Shown: positions 21,562-30,762 of the stretch, piece by piece
How positions within the stretch are numbered: position 1 is the first letter of the stretch
How the letters are laid out: each line of letters opens with the position of its first letter
Assembly: GCA_012517315.1 (NCBI GenBank)
Contig: JAAYVE010000056.1
Coordinates: 17,072 to 81,071, forward strand
From: Deltaproteobacteria bacterium
Lineage (GTDB): Bacteria; Desulfobacterota; Syntrophobacteria; Syntrophobacterales; Syntrophobacteraceae
Reading direction: 5' to 3'
Length of the DNA stretch: 64,000 nt
Notes under the pieces: generated by a model
What the model saw: the letters and a program-made list of their open reading frames with translations, nothing else
Database searches by the model: none
What the model was told of the DNA's origin: nothing
Program-made: the position numbers and the translations under genes

Positions 21562-22344
21562 ATGGGGCTCTACTTTCAGATCCTGGCGAGCGGTTCCAAG
21601 GGCAACGCCATTCTCGTGTGCAGTGAAAAAACCCGTCTCCTCGTGGACGCGGGGCTGAGCGGAAAAGAGATCGTCACGCGCCTGGGAAAGACGCCCGTCA
21701 ACGGCAGGCAGTTGAATGCCCTCCTGGTCAGCCATGAGCACCAGGACCACATCCGGGGAGTGGGGGTCCTCAGTCGTCGATTCGATCTACCCGTTTATGC
21801 CACTCCGGGCACCTTGGAAGGATTCCCCCCCACAGAGGCGAGGATGGCTCAGGTGCACCTTTTCCAGGCAGGTTCCTCCTTCAGTATCGGAGATCTTCAC
21901 ATACAGGCGTTTTCCATCTCGCACGACGCCAGGGATCCGGTGGCATTCGTTATCCAAAACGGGGGAAAGAGACTGGGTGTCTGTACGGACCTGGGAGTGG
22001 CGACCCACTTGGTGCGAACGAGGCTGCAGAATTGTCACGGACTCATCATTGAAGCCAATCATGACACGGAACTTCTGCTCAACGGTCCCTATCCTCCCCA
22101 CCTGAAACAACGTATTCGAAGCCGCCACGGGCACCTGTCCAACAACGACACCTGCGAACTGCTCCAAACTCTGTTCCATGAGGACCTCAAAGCGGTTGCT
22201 TTCGCCCATCTCAGCGAGATCAACAACCATCCGAACCTGGTGAAAAGCATGTACCGGCAGTTTGCCGCAAGCCCCCTTTGGGAACAGGTGCGCTTCCGCA
22301 TCGGCATGCAGCACGAGGTTTCCGAGGGAGTCGAACTCACTTGA
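21562..22344 (+). CDS. Metallo-beta-lactamase fold hydrolase, YycJ/WalJ-like
   Basis: Cytoplasmic metallo-hydrolase of the YycJ/WalJ group, thought to act as a nuclease. Seen: LASGSKGNAILVCSEKTRLL with VDAGLSGKEI, the metal-binding SHEHQDHIRGVG (HxHxDH), SISHDARDPVAFVI, ANHDTELL and the C-terminal HLSEINNHPNL. It is 260 aa, the family's usual length. It begins nine bases after the M16 gene, so the two are probably co-transcribed. The substrate is not known from sequence. Confidence 0.88.
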   Translation: MGLYFQILASGSKGNAILVCSEKTRLLVDAGLSGKEIVTRLGKTPVNGRQLNALLVSHEHQDHIRGVGVLSRRFDLPVYATPGTLEGFPPTEARMAQVHLFQAGSSFSIGDLHIQAFSISHDARDPVAFVIQNGGKRLGVCTDLGVATHLVRTRLQNCHGLIIEANHDTELLLNGPYPPHLKQRIRSRHGHLSNNDTCELLQTLFHEDLKAVAFAHLSEINNHPNLVKSMYRQFAASPLWEQVRFRIGMQHEVSEGVELT

Positions 22345-22452
22345 GGGGGGGAATCGAACGGGGGTTGATTCCCGCCGTTCCAGCCACCCTTCTTTCGCAG
22401 ACACCTACAACTTCGGCCGCTCCCAGGGGCAGACCTGAAGAGAGGTTTATCC

Positions 22453-23391
22453 ATGACACGCCTGAACAAATGCTTTTTGCTTCCCATCGATGGCACCACG
22501 GAATCCCTGAAGCCGGTGGAGTTCCTGAAGAAGCTGTACTCCAGCCTGACGCATCTCAGGATCATCGTCTGCTATTTTCTGCCCCCCCTGCCCCCCATAT
22601 ACAGGGAGAAGGCCGACTCGCCGGCAATGGCCAAGAAGAGAATCGAGGTTCTGGGAAAGAGAGAGAGAGAGACCCGATCGGTCATCGATCAAGCCCGGGC
22701 ACTCCTGCTGAAGGCCGGCCTCCCCGAAGACGCCTTCGCCGAGCACATACAGGAAAAGGCATCGAGTCTTCCCAAGGACATCTGCATGGTGGCGGGTTTC
22801 AAGAAGGCGGATGCGCTGGTCATGCAGAAGCAGACCCAGATCACCCTGGAGAGCCTCTTCCGGGACGACCCGACCCATGCACTTCTGCAACACTGCGCCG
22901 CATGCCCCGTCTGGCTCATCGAGGGAAATGCCCATACCTCAAGGGCGGCCATATGCATCCTGAACGAGGACACCTCCCTTCGGGCGGTAGACCACGCTGG
23001 TTTCATGCTCGCCGAAACCTCCACGGAGATCCTCCTCCTCCATGCCACGAGGGGAATAACGAAACCGGTGACCGTTCCCGCCTCACGGGCGGAACAGGAT
23101 GCCGCTGACTGGCTTGAGACCGAGGAAGGAAGGATTCTGAAACCTTACCTTGTCCAGGCGAGGCAGATTCTGGAAAAAGAGGGGATTGCCCCCGAACGGG
23201 TGCACATGGAACTCATCCCCAGCAGGGGGAACGTGGCCCTTGAAATCATTCAACACTGCAGGAAGAAGAACATTGGCATTGTGGTCATCGGCCACTCCAA
23301 CCCCACAGGGAAATGGAGCTTCCTCAAGAGTTCCATCACGAAGAAGGCCCTCGCCGAATTCACGGACATGGCCGTGTGGGTGAGCCAGTAG
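22453..23391 (+). CDS. Tandem universal stress protein (UspA-type) domains
   Basis: Two Usp-like domains in one 312-aa polypeptide (about 1-150 and 165-312). Seen: the second has the typical VVIGHSNPTGKWSFLKSSITKK nucleotide-binding turn and ends with a VWVSQ strand; the first carries only the degenerate MQKQTQITLESLFRDDPT equivalent, so it may not bind nucleotide. No membrane or effector domain is present. It ends five bases before the converging secF stop. A role in stress or energy sensing is inferred from the family alone. Confidence 0.78.
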   Translation: MTRLNKCFLLPIDGTTESLKPVEFLKKLYSSLTHLRIIVCYFLPPLPPIYREKADSPAMAKKRIEVLGKRERETRSVIDQARALLLKAGLPEDAFAEHIQEKASSLPKDICMVAGFKKADALVMQKQTQITLESLFRDDPTHALLQHCAACPVWLIEGNAHTSRAAICILNEDTSLRAVDHAGFMLAETSTEILLLHATRGITKPVTVPASRAEQDAADWLETEEGRILKPYLVQARQILEKEGIAPERVHMELIPSRGNVALEIIQHCRKKNIGIVVIGHSNPTGKWSFLKSSITKKALAEFTDMAVWVSQ

Positions 23392-23396
23392 ACGAC

Positions 23397-24461
23397 TTAG
23401 GCCTCTGCCCGCCTGGCCACTTTCTTACGCCCCTTCAACTCGTAGTAGGCGATGACCACCAAGCTCGCCACGAATACCGTGGAGTACGTTCCCGTAATGA
23501 TCCCCACCAACATGGCGAACGCAAAATCATGGATCACCGTCCCTCCAAAGACAAACAGGCAGACCGTCACCAGGAAAACGGTCCCCGACGTGAGGATGGT
23601 CCGGCTCAGAGTCTGGTTCACGCTGGTGTTGATGAGCGCGTGAATGTCCTGCTTCTTATCCTTTCGCAGGTTTTCACGCACTCGGTCAAAAATGATGATC
23701 GTGTCGTTGATGGAAAAGCCCACAATGGTGAGGATGGCCGCAAGGACTTCCAGTGTGAACTCCTTGCCCGCCAAGGCAAAGGCACCCACCACGATGAGGA
23801 CGTCGTGCAGCAGGGAAAGGAGGGCTCCCAGAGCATACGGCAACTCCAGGAACCAGCACAGAACCAGTGTGACCACCAGAGCGGCGAGGATGAGAATCGT
23901 TGCATCCAGGCCCGCGATTTCCAGCAGGTAGACGCCGAAAACCAGAACCCCTGCCATGATTCCGCTCTTCACCCATTTGAATTCGAATCGGCCGGAAACG
24001 TAGATAGCCATGAGCAGCAATGCATAGTACACGGCGAAGAGCGCTTTCTGTCTCAGATCCGCACCCACCTTCGGACCGACCATTTCCACCCGGCGCACCG
24101 AGGCTTCATCCTTGCCGAAGGTGTCATCCAGCCTCTCCTCAATGGAGCCGGATAGGCTCTGAAGTTCAGAAGTGATCAACTCCGTCCGGATGAGGTATTC
24201 ATGATCTGAAGCAGCACCGATTTGCTGGATGCTGCTCGCTCCCGCAAGATCCTTCAAGGCGCTGCGGATGGCATCGGGAGTCGTGGGCTGCTTGAACTGG
24301 ATCTGGATGAGGGTTCCCCCGGCGAAATCCACCCCCATGGGCAGCCCTCCCCGATAGATGTACGCGGCGACACCGATGAGAATGAGTACGGTGGACAGGG
24401 CAAGAGCCTTATACCTGGCTCCGACGAAATTAATGTTGATATCGGGTCGAATCAGCTGCAT
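23397..24461 (-). CDS. secF: Protein translocase subunit SecF
   Basis: Membrane subunit that with SecD uses proton motive force to pull exported proteins across the inner membrane. Seen: a first transmembrane segment after FVGARYKALALSTVLILIG, the periplasmic MGVDFAGGTLIQIQF motif, and five C-terminal membrane segments containing YALGALLSLLHDVLIVVGAF and VGFSINDTIIIFDRVRENLR, the SecF signature. It is 354 aa and complete. It is the last gene of yajC-secD-secF. Confidence 0.96.
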   Translation of the reverse strand: MQLIRPDININFVGARYKALALSTVLILIGVAAYIYRGGLPMGVDFAGGTLIQIQFKQPTTPDAIRSALKDLAGASSIQQIGAASDHEYLIRTELITSELQSLSGSIEERLDDTFGKDEASVRRVEMVGPKVGADLRQKALFAVYYALLLMAIYVSGRFEFKWVKSGIMAGVLVFGVYLLEIAGLDATILILAALVVTLVLCWFLELPYALGALLSLLHDVLIVVGAFALAGKEFTLEVLAAILTIVGFSINDTIIIFDRVRENLRKDKKQDIHALINTSVNQTLSRTILTSGTVFLVTVCLFVFGGTVIHDFAFAMLVGIITGTYSTVFVASLVVIAYYELKGRKKVARRAEA

Positions 24462-24564
24462 GCATCAACCTCTTGTTCCCATTTCATGGGATGTGTCTTG
24501 AGGAACCTCACGGGCAGAAACGAATGCCGTGAACCCTGCCTCCCTTCTGCAGCGCTGCTCCATC

Positions 24565-26163
24565 TCATATGCTCAGACTCTTGATGCGGCGCTGCAAGAG
24601 CAGGTAGTCGAAAATCGACCGTGTCACGATGATGGCCGTGAACAGGTTCGCCACCAGTCCGATGGTGAGGGTAACGGCAAATCCCTTGACGGGGCCGGTT
24701 CCGAACTGGAAGAGGACAAAGGCGGCGATGAGAGTGGTGAGATTGGAGTCGATGATGGTCACCGTCGCCTTTTCATATCCAGCCTCAACGGCCGCCCGTG
24801 GAGTTTTCCCGAGCCTCAATTCCTCCCGGATTCGTTCGTAGATGAGGACATTGGCATCCACGGCCATGCCGATGGTGAGGGCGATGCCCGCGATGCCCGG
24901 AAGGGTCAGAGTGGCCCCGAATGCCGCCAGACCGGCGAAAAGGAGCACCATGTTCAAGGCCAAGGCCACATTGGCGATGAGCCCCGATCCCTTGTAATAG
25001 AGGAGCATGAAGGCGACCACGAGAACGGCCCCGATGAGAGAGGCCATCAACCCTTTCTGAATGGAATCCTTGCCGAGACCCGGCCCCACGGTGCGCTGCT
25101 CCAGGATTTTCACGGGGGCCGGGAGCGCCCCGGCCCTCAGTACGATCGCCAGATCCCTGGCTTCCTCCATCGTGAAGCTCCCGGTGATGCTGGCCCGCCC
25201 CCCGCCGATCTTTTCCCTGATGTTTGGAGCGGAATACACCGTCCCATCGAGGACGATCGCCAGTTGCTTGTTGACGTTCTCACCCGTCAGGCGCTCGAAG
25301 GTCCTCGCACCCGTCGCGTCGAACTCCAGGGCAACGTAGGGCTGGTTGAACTGGGTGTCGATACGCACCTCTGCAGTAGTGATGTACTCCCCGGTCATGA
25401 GGGTCCTGTCCTTCAAGGCGATTTGCGTGTCGGAGGTCCGGCCTGCTGCGGAGTTAGCGCGTTTCATGGGATAGATCTTGACTCCGGGGGGCAGTTTGCC
25501 CTCCTTGGAGTCTTGCGGGGAAACCCCTTCCGCCACCAGTTTGAATTCCAGAAGGGCCGTTTTCCCCACGAGATCGATCGCCCTCTGGGGATCCTGGATC
25601 CCAGGCAGTTGCACCTGAATCCGGTCCTCCCGCTCCCGCCGGATGTCCGGTTCCGTCACCCCGAACTGGTCAATGCGGTTGCGGATGGTTTGGAGAGCCT
25701 GGTCGACGGCCAGTTCCCTCACCCGCTGCACTTCCTTGTCCTGGAAGGTGTATGAAATGAGATAGCCCTCGGGATTCGTCTCCCCTCCAGCATTTCTCAG
25801 GATTGGATAGAATTTCTCCATCAGCTTGTTCAACTCGGTCCCGCCCTCGGGCGAAGGCAGAGAGACCTGGATATCCCAGGATTTCGCCCGTTCGATCTTG
25901 TTGAATGGGATCTTTTCCTTCCGAAGGGTTTCCTTGATGTCTTCCACCATGCGGTCGGCCGTGTTGATGACCGCCTTGTCCGCCTCCACTTCGAGCACAA
26001 GATGCATTCCCCCCTGTAGATCGAGGCCGAGGTGAATCTTTTCTTTCGGCAGGAACTTGGTCCACCAGGGCGGAAGTGTGGGGAAAAGGGTAGGCGTGAG
26101 GTACACGAATCCTGAAATCAGGACCACGACGACCAGAACTTCCCGCCATTTGATGTTCTTCAA
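24565..26163 (-). CDS. secD: Protein translocase subunit SecD
   Basis: Partner of SecF in the export motor. Seen: N-terminal membrane segment (VLVVVVLISGFVYL), the periplasmic base with LGLDLQGGMHLVLEV, the P1 head, and six-segment C-terminal membrane domain with GMAVDANVLIYERIREELR. It is 532 aa from the TTG at 26163, which has GGGAGGA six bases before it; another TTG five codons upstream would place that site inside the gene. YajC lies 180 bases upstream and SecF about 100 bases downstream. Confidence 0.95.
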   Translation of the reverse strand: MKNIKWREVLVVVVLISGFVYLTPTLFPTLPPWWTKFLPKEKIHLGLDLQGGMHLVLEVEADKAVINTADRMVEDIKETLRKEKIPFNKIERAKSWDIQVSLPSPEGGTELNKLMEKFYPILRNAGGETNPEGYLISYTFQDKEVQRVRELAVDQALQTIRNRIDQFGVTEPDIRREREDRIQVQLPGIQDPQRAIDLVGKTALLEFKLVAEGVSPQDSKEGKLPPGVKIYPMKRANSAAGRTSDTQIALKDRTLMTGEYITTAEVRIDTQFNQPYVALEFDATGARTFERLTGENVNKQLAIVLDGTVYSAPNIREKIGGGRASITGSFTMEEARDLAIVLRAGALPAPVKILEQRTVGPGLGKDSIQKGLMASLIGAVLVVAFMLLYYKGSGLIANVALALNMVLLFAGLAAFGATLTLPGIAGIALTIGMAVDANVLIYERIREELRLGKTPRAAVEAGYEKATVTIIDSNLTTLIAAFVLFQFGTGPVKGFAVTLTIGLVANLFTAIIVTRSIFDYLLLQRRIKSLSI

Positions 26164-26341
26164 CGCTGATCCTCCCAATGGCTGAACGGGTCACCCCCTT
26201 AGGCTGCCCTCAACTTTCCGGTAAGCTGCCGGAGAGGAACGTTCGCCCGTTTCCCATGGACTCCCCGACCGGCTGTTGAGGAATGTGTGGAGTGATTCAC
26301 CGCGGAAACACGAAAAGAGGGGGGGCACGGGGGAATGGGCT

Positions 26342-26680
26342 CTATTCTTCAGGCTCACCCTTGGAGATGACACCTGCGATATAACCGCGCTGCACCTTCA
26401 CGCGCACCTTCTCGGCAATCTCCAGGGTCGCCACGGTCTCGGTGAGACCGGTGATCTTTCCCTGAATACCGCCAGTGGTCACCACCACATCCCCCCTCTG
26501 CAGACCGTCCAGCATCGCCTTGTGTTCCTTTTGTTTTTTCTGCTGAGGGCGAATGAGGAGAAAATAGAAAATTCCGACCATGAGCAGAAGCGGCAGAAAA
26601 GCGGCGATGCCTCCCGCCCCCTGGGCGTCGCCGCCCTGTCCCAAGGATCCCATTGCATATGCAACACCCGTCCAGTCCAT
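26342..26680 (-). CDS. yajC: Preprotein translocase accessory subunit YajC
   Basis: Small inner-membrane protein that associates with SecDF. Seen: one hydrophobic segment FLPLLLMVGIFYFLLIRPQQ followed directly by the QKKQKEHKAMLDGLQRGD basic stretch and VVTTGGIQGKITGL, the family signature. The 112-aa form begins at the ATG five bases after GGAGG; a second ATG four codons earlier overlaps that site. First gene of yajC-secD-secF, with a promoter about 100 bases upstream. Confidence 0.93.
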   Translation of the reverse strand: MDWTGVAYAMGSLGQGGDAQGAGGIAAFLPLLLMVGIFYFLLIRPQQKKQKEHKAMLDGLQRGDVVVTTGGIQGKITGLTETVATLEIAEKVRVKVQRGYIAGVISKGEPEE

Positions 26681-26786
26681 GAATTCCTCCATCCGTTTCA
26701 CCGATACCGGCGCAAACCGGTAAAAACCGCCATCGAAGATCGTTGAGCCTTGTTCCAGTTGGATCCCGAAAACCGCGAAACGGCTA

Positions 26787-26815
26787 TATAAACGATATTT
26801 TCGGTCAATTGTCAA
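26787..26815 (-). promoter_or_regulatory. Promoter of yajC-secD-secF
   Basis: Minus strand: perfect TTGACA (26810-26815), 17 bases, TTTATA (26787-26792) within an AT-rich stretch whose next bases continue TATA. Transcription would start near 26780, leaving about 100 nucleotides of leader before yajC. Confidence 0.65.
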
Positions 26816-26971
26816 CCGCAGTCGTTCGCGTTTTCGCGGCAATCCCGTTTCCCGGAAGGTGCACAAAGGAACCTGGCGGATCAAGCGTTCGTCCCGCATC
26901 CACTCGGAAAACGGGGTGAATTCGGCATCAAGGAGGAACGGATGTCCAGCGGAATTTCACTCTATCCCCTT

Positions 26972-27946
26972 TCAGTATCTTCCCGCCGACCCGAGCACGT
27001 TGGTGTTCTTGTGCTTGATCACCTCCATCAGTTCCTTGCGCGCCGGTCCAAGGTACTTGCGGGGATCGAATTCCCCGGGGTTTTCCGCCAGGATCCTGCG
27101 AACGACAGCGGTGACCACCATGCGGCCGTCGGTGTCGATGTTGATCTTACAGACCGCGGACCGGGCAGCCTCGCGGAGCTGCTCCTCAGGAACGCCCGCC
27201 GCCCCCTGCAGGTTTCCACCATACGCGTTGATCATCGCCACATACTTCTGCAAAACCGACGACGCGCCATGCAGGACAATGGGGAAACCCGGCAGTCTCT
27301 TCTCGACCTCCCTCAAGATATCGAAGCGCAACGGCGGCACCGCCTCCCCCGGCTTCAGTTTGAACTTGTAGGCCCCGTGGGATGTGCCGATGGAAATGGC
27401 CAGACTGTGCACTCCCGTCCGATCCACAAAATCCTGGACCTGTTTCGGGTCAGTATAGTGCGACACCTCGGAGGACACCTCATCCTCAATGCCGGCGAGG
27501 ACACCCAACTCACCCTCGACGCTGACGTCGTAAGGATTGGCATAGTCAACCACCTGTTTGGTGAGCTTGATGTTTTCTTCGTAAGGCAAGTGCGAACCGT
27601 CGATCATCACCGAGGAAAAGCCGGATTGGATGCAGGACTTGCACAGTTCGAAGGAGTCGCCGTGGTCGAGATGCAGGGTGATGGGTATCCTGCTGTCCAT
27701 TTCGCGCGCCATCTGCACCGCCCCCATGGCCATGTAGCGCAGCAGCGTCTGATTGGCATAGTCCCGGGCCCCCTTGGATACCTGCAGGATCACGGGGGAC
27801 CTTGATTCCACGCATCCGACGATGATTGCCTGGAGTTGTTCCATGTTGTTGAAATTATACGCAGGGACGGCATATCCCCCCTCCATGGCCTTCCGGAACA
27901 TCTCCCTGGTGTTCACGATACCGATCTCATGATACGGTGCTTTCAT
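26972..27946 (-). CDS. fba: Class II fructose-bisphosphate aldolase
   Basis: Zinc aldolase that splits or forms fructose-1,6-bisphosphate in glycolysis and gluconeogenesis. Seen: AVPAYNFNNMEQLQAIIVGC, the HLDHGDSFELCKSCIQSGFS catalytic/zinc motif, SVMIDGSHLPYEENI, VEGELGVLAGIEDEV, GTSHGAYK and VLHGASSV with the later zinc histidines. It is 324 aa. I use the ATG after GGGAGGAG; an ATG ten codons upstream lacks such a site. Monocistronic by position. In a syntroph the gluconeogenic direction is likely, by inference. Confidence 0.93.
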   Translation of the reverse strand: MKAPYHEIGIVNTREMFRKAMEGGYAVPAYNFNNMEQLQAIIVGCVESRSPVILQVSKGARDYANQTLLRYMAMGAVQMAREMDSRIPITLHLDHGDSFELCKSCIQSGFSSVMIDGSHLPYEENIKLTKQVVDYANPYDVSVEGELGVLAGIEDEVSSEVSHYTDPKQVQDFVDRTGVHSLAISIGTSHGAYKFKLKPGEAVPPLRFDILREVEKRLPGFPIVLHGASSVLQKYVAMINAYGGNLQGAAGVPEEQLREAARSAVCKINIDTDGRMVVTAVVRRILAENPGEFDPRKYLGPARKELMEVIKHKNTNVLGSAGRY

Positions 27947-28498
27947 GATTTTCTCCTCCCTAGAGTAACCAGGCAAAGCAATTTGCTCCGGTTTTCAACT
28001 GCAGGCGATCAGGAAAGGGGGCAGACTGGACACGGGCGCCAAACATCCGGGGCTGGCGAAAATAGCCCTACCTCCTGGCACCACGGCATCGAACCCCCAC
28101 TGCAGGCCATCGGCTTCCCGGGGCGGCATGCTTCTTGGGGGGAACAGCAAGAACCGGTTTCATTGTCTCAATTTCTCCAGGACGATCGCCCGATCGTTAG
28201 CACATCAAGGTATGGGCATCAACCTGTATTTGGTCCGGGTGGACAGGATCAGGCGGTTTCCAGTTTGCACCGCAGCCCCCCCCAGCCGAAAGGGGTTCAT
28301 TTTTCATGTCACCGTTGTCACTTGCACATGGATGCATACAACAGAAGAGCGTTTCAGTATCCTTCCGCACAAGCGCCCATAGATCGCAAATTCCCGCCTC
28401 CATCGCGGGACCGAATATCTCCAACGGACGATGAAGCCCGGGACAAAGGCGGAATGCGGGACGACCCTGAAGAACCGCAACTGAGAAATGTACGGGCA
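27947..28498. other. Gene-free stretch between fba and the family B polymerase
   Basis: About 550 bases with only short, unconvincing reading frames on both strands and no ribosome-binding sites or family matches. I see no tRNA, clear terminator or strong promoter here; it should hold the fba promoter but I cannot assign one. Confidence 0.5.
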
Positions 28499-30730
28499 TC
28501 ATTGAACTCTTCGGGGCAGGTATTCCCCGAACTTCTTGTAGAGGTCCTGGAGTTTCGCTTTGTAATAGGCCACGTTCTCATCGGGATGCCCCGGATCGAA
28601 TGCGGAAGCGAATCGGCAGTTTTCGAAAACACGCACCTTCCGGTCGGTGCCGGTCACATAGTAGGACACCTGGTCTCCCGCCCGGTAGTTTCTTCCTGAA
28701 GCCAGGGCCAGTTCGTAAGTGGCGGCCCGGTTCCTCTTCTTCGCCTTGACCTTCTGGCTGTAGCTGTCCAACGATTCGGTCAACGTTTCGGTCTTGGCCA
28801 GGGACGCCACATCCAGTTCGTGACGGTCGAGTTTCCCGAGGGTTTCCCTGTAAAGGTCCGGGATCTCATCCCCTCTCCCTTCCAGGAGCAGCCGAAGCAT
28901 TTCCGAGAGGAAATCCCTGAGGTACTTTTCCATACCCCGGGAACGCAATCCGCTTCCCTTGATCACGACGTTTCCGCCCTGATCCAGGAGCGCATAGTTC
29001 TTCCTCTTGTATGAAAACATGGCGGGATACACGGCATCCATTTCCACCTCCAGTCCCTGTGGAAGGCTTTCCGACAGACGCCGGACCAACTGGACAGCTT
29101 CACTTTCGGTTTTCACGCCGTCTGGTGGGACGAAGTAGATGCCGTCGGTATCGATCTCGATGGGAAGGGCACCTTCACGGCGCAGCCAGTCGATCATGCT
29201 CCGGATCGTCTCCCTCCCCCTCCGGGTGACCTCCGCAGCGACGTCCGGGTCGGCGAAGTGATGGAGATCGGTCCCCAGGTAACCGTAAAACGAGTTGATT
29301 AGGGTCTTGAAGGTCTGCTGCATGGCTTCCCAATAATCGTGTTCGTGGCGGGAAAGGGTCATTTCCCTCGCCAGTTTCTTGGCTTCCAGACGAAACGACC
29401 GGAGGTCCTTCAGAAGGGGCAGGAACACACCGAGAGTGTCCCCCCTGGGCTTCAGGTCGCCGATGGCCATGATGGACGGATAGAGGGAGGCCACATCGCA
29501 GTGCACAACATTTTTCACAACCCCTTCCACAAAAACGTCAGTGTAGCCGCCCTCGAACGTCGACCTCACAGGGGGTTGAGGAACCGACGCCCTGCGCCGC
29601 AGGTATTCTCTCAGGAAAAGAGCATTGATCTTGGTCGCATTCCCCCTAATGAAGATATTCTGGTAGGAGAAGGGAAACATCCTGGCCTGGAGAAAAAAAG
29701 GGTATCCAAGAAGCTCCGAAAGAGCCAAGGTCTCCCGGACATCGTCCAGGTTGTAACGCATCAATGATTCCGGGTCATGTTCAAAGGCCCACTGTATCCT
29801 TCCGCGATCGATGTAGGTTCGATCCTCCTCGGCCAACCCGAAGTGCTTCGCGGCTGCCTTGAGCCCGTAGCTCTCCAGTTCCCGGGCTGTCACGTCATAG
29901 TATTGGAGGAGGAAAAGAGTGTCCACCACATGGCGCCCGAATAGATCCACGCGGGTATAGTCCAGGACTCTCTCCGCCACGGTGAAACGGGAACGCCTGA
30001 TGCGGGGAGTGCTCCCGTCGCGGCCCCAGGACAGCTTGACGCCATGGAGTTTCGCTCTGGCCACGATGTATTCCAGGTCGAAGTTGAAGAGGTTGTGCCC
30101 TTCCAGGACATCGGGGTCGAGACTGCAAATCCTCTCCCCTAGGGTCTCGATCATGCGTTTTTCGTCCATCTCCGCCCCAAACAGGACCTCTTCATATCCC
30201 CGGTTGTCCATGAGGGCGATGGAGATGATCCGGTCCTCTTCCCTCTCCGGGTTTGAAAACTCGAAGCCGGGGGCGCAAGCCGTCTCGATGTCCAATGCCA
30301 GTCGACGGAGGTCTCCGAAAGAGACACCTTTGAAGAGTGTTCGGCCCGTCAGGAGGAGGTACTGATGAACGGGGTCCGAAAGAAAAAGATATGGGGCTTG
30401 AAGGGATGAGGAGGACTCCCCTGTCACCTTGCGCAGGTGGTCCTTCGCCTTCACACAGGCGGGCCAATCCTCAAACAATGCGAGAAGTCGAAGCGGGTTC
30501 CCCGGAGAAAGTGCTTCCAGGCGGAAGTTTTCCTTGAACCCATCGAGGAAGCGTTCTTCTTCAAGGAGGACAAACGGCGTGAAGGGCTCCTCCCGGATGG
30601 CGATGTTTCCCCCCTCCTCTCTCAGAAACAGTTTCACGGCATTCTTCCCGGCAGGCTCCACCGCCAGAATCCCTTCCATCGGGTCGGCACCGAAAAGGAC
30701 TTCATTTCTCTCAAGTTCCGGGTTTTTCAT
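28499..30730 (-). CDS. Family B DNA polymerase with 3'-5' exonuclease domain
   Basis: DNA polymerase of the Pol II/archaeal PolB family. Seen: exonuclease motifs LALDIETA (about residue 147), GHNLFNFDLEYIVARA and YNLDDVRETL; polymerase motif A VHCDVASLYPSIM (about 410), motif B KTLINSFYGYLG, motif C EIDTDGIYF (about 526) and KNYALLDQGGNVVIKG. All catalytic carboxylates of both active sites are present, so it should be active. At 743 aa it is shorter than E. coli Pol II. The ATG at 30730 is the best start; the frame upstream overlaps the neighbouring ATPase gene. That gene ends 32 bases before it, so the two may be co-transcribed. Role in repair or damage tolerance is inferred. Confidence 0.92.
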   Translation of the reverse strand: MKNPELERNEVLFGADPMEGILAVEPAGKNAVKLFLREEGGNIAIREEPFTPFVLLEEERFLDGFKENFRLEALSPGNPLRLLALFEDWPACVKAKDHLRKVTGESSSSLQAPYLFLSDPVHQYLLLTGRTLFKGVSFGDLRRLALDIETACAPGFEFSNPEREEDRIISIALMDNRGYEEVLFGAEMDEKRMIETLGERICSLDPDVLEGHNLFNFDLEYIVARAKLHGVKLSWGRDGSTPRIRRSRFTVAERVLDYTRVDLFGRHVVDTLFLLQYYDVTARELESYGLKAAAKHFGLAEEDRTYIDRGRIQWAFEHDPESLMRYNLDDVRETLALSELLGYPFFLQARMFPFSYQNIFIRGNATKINALFLREYLRRRASVPQPPVRSTFEGGYTDVFVEGVVKNVVHCDVASLYPSIMAIGDLKPRGDTLGVFLPLLKDLRSFRLEAKKLAREMTLSRHEHDYWEAMQQTFKTLINSFYGYLGTDLHHFADPDVAAEVTRRGRETIRSMIDWLRREGALPIEIDTDGIYFVPPDGVKTESEAVQLVRRLSESLPQGLEVEMDAVYPAMFSYKRKNYALLDQGGNVVIKGSGLRSRGMEKYLRDFLSEMLRLLLEGRGDEIPDLYRETLGKLDRHELDVASLAKTETLTESLDSYSQKVKAKKRNRAATYELALASGRNYRAGDQVSYYVTGTDRKVRVFENCRFASAFDPGHPDENVAYYKAKLQDLYKKFGEYLPRRVQ

Positions 30731-30762
30731 GGGGAATGGCTCCCGCAGGTCAGGAAAAAACT

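Noticed and set aside
28128..28502. Short frames on both strands in the gap after fba
   Set aside because: Their composition is like random GC-rich sequence, they overlap each other, and they have no start signals.
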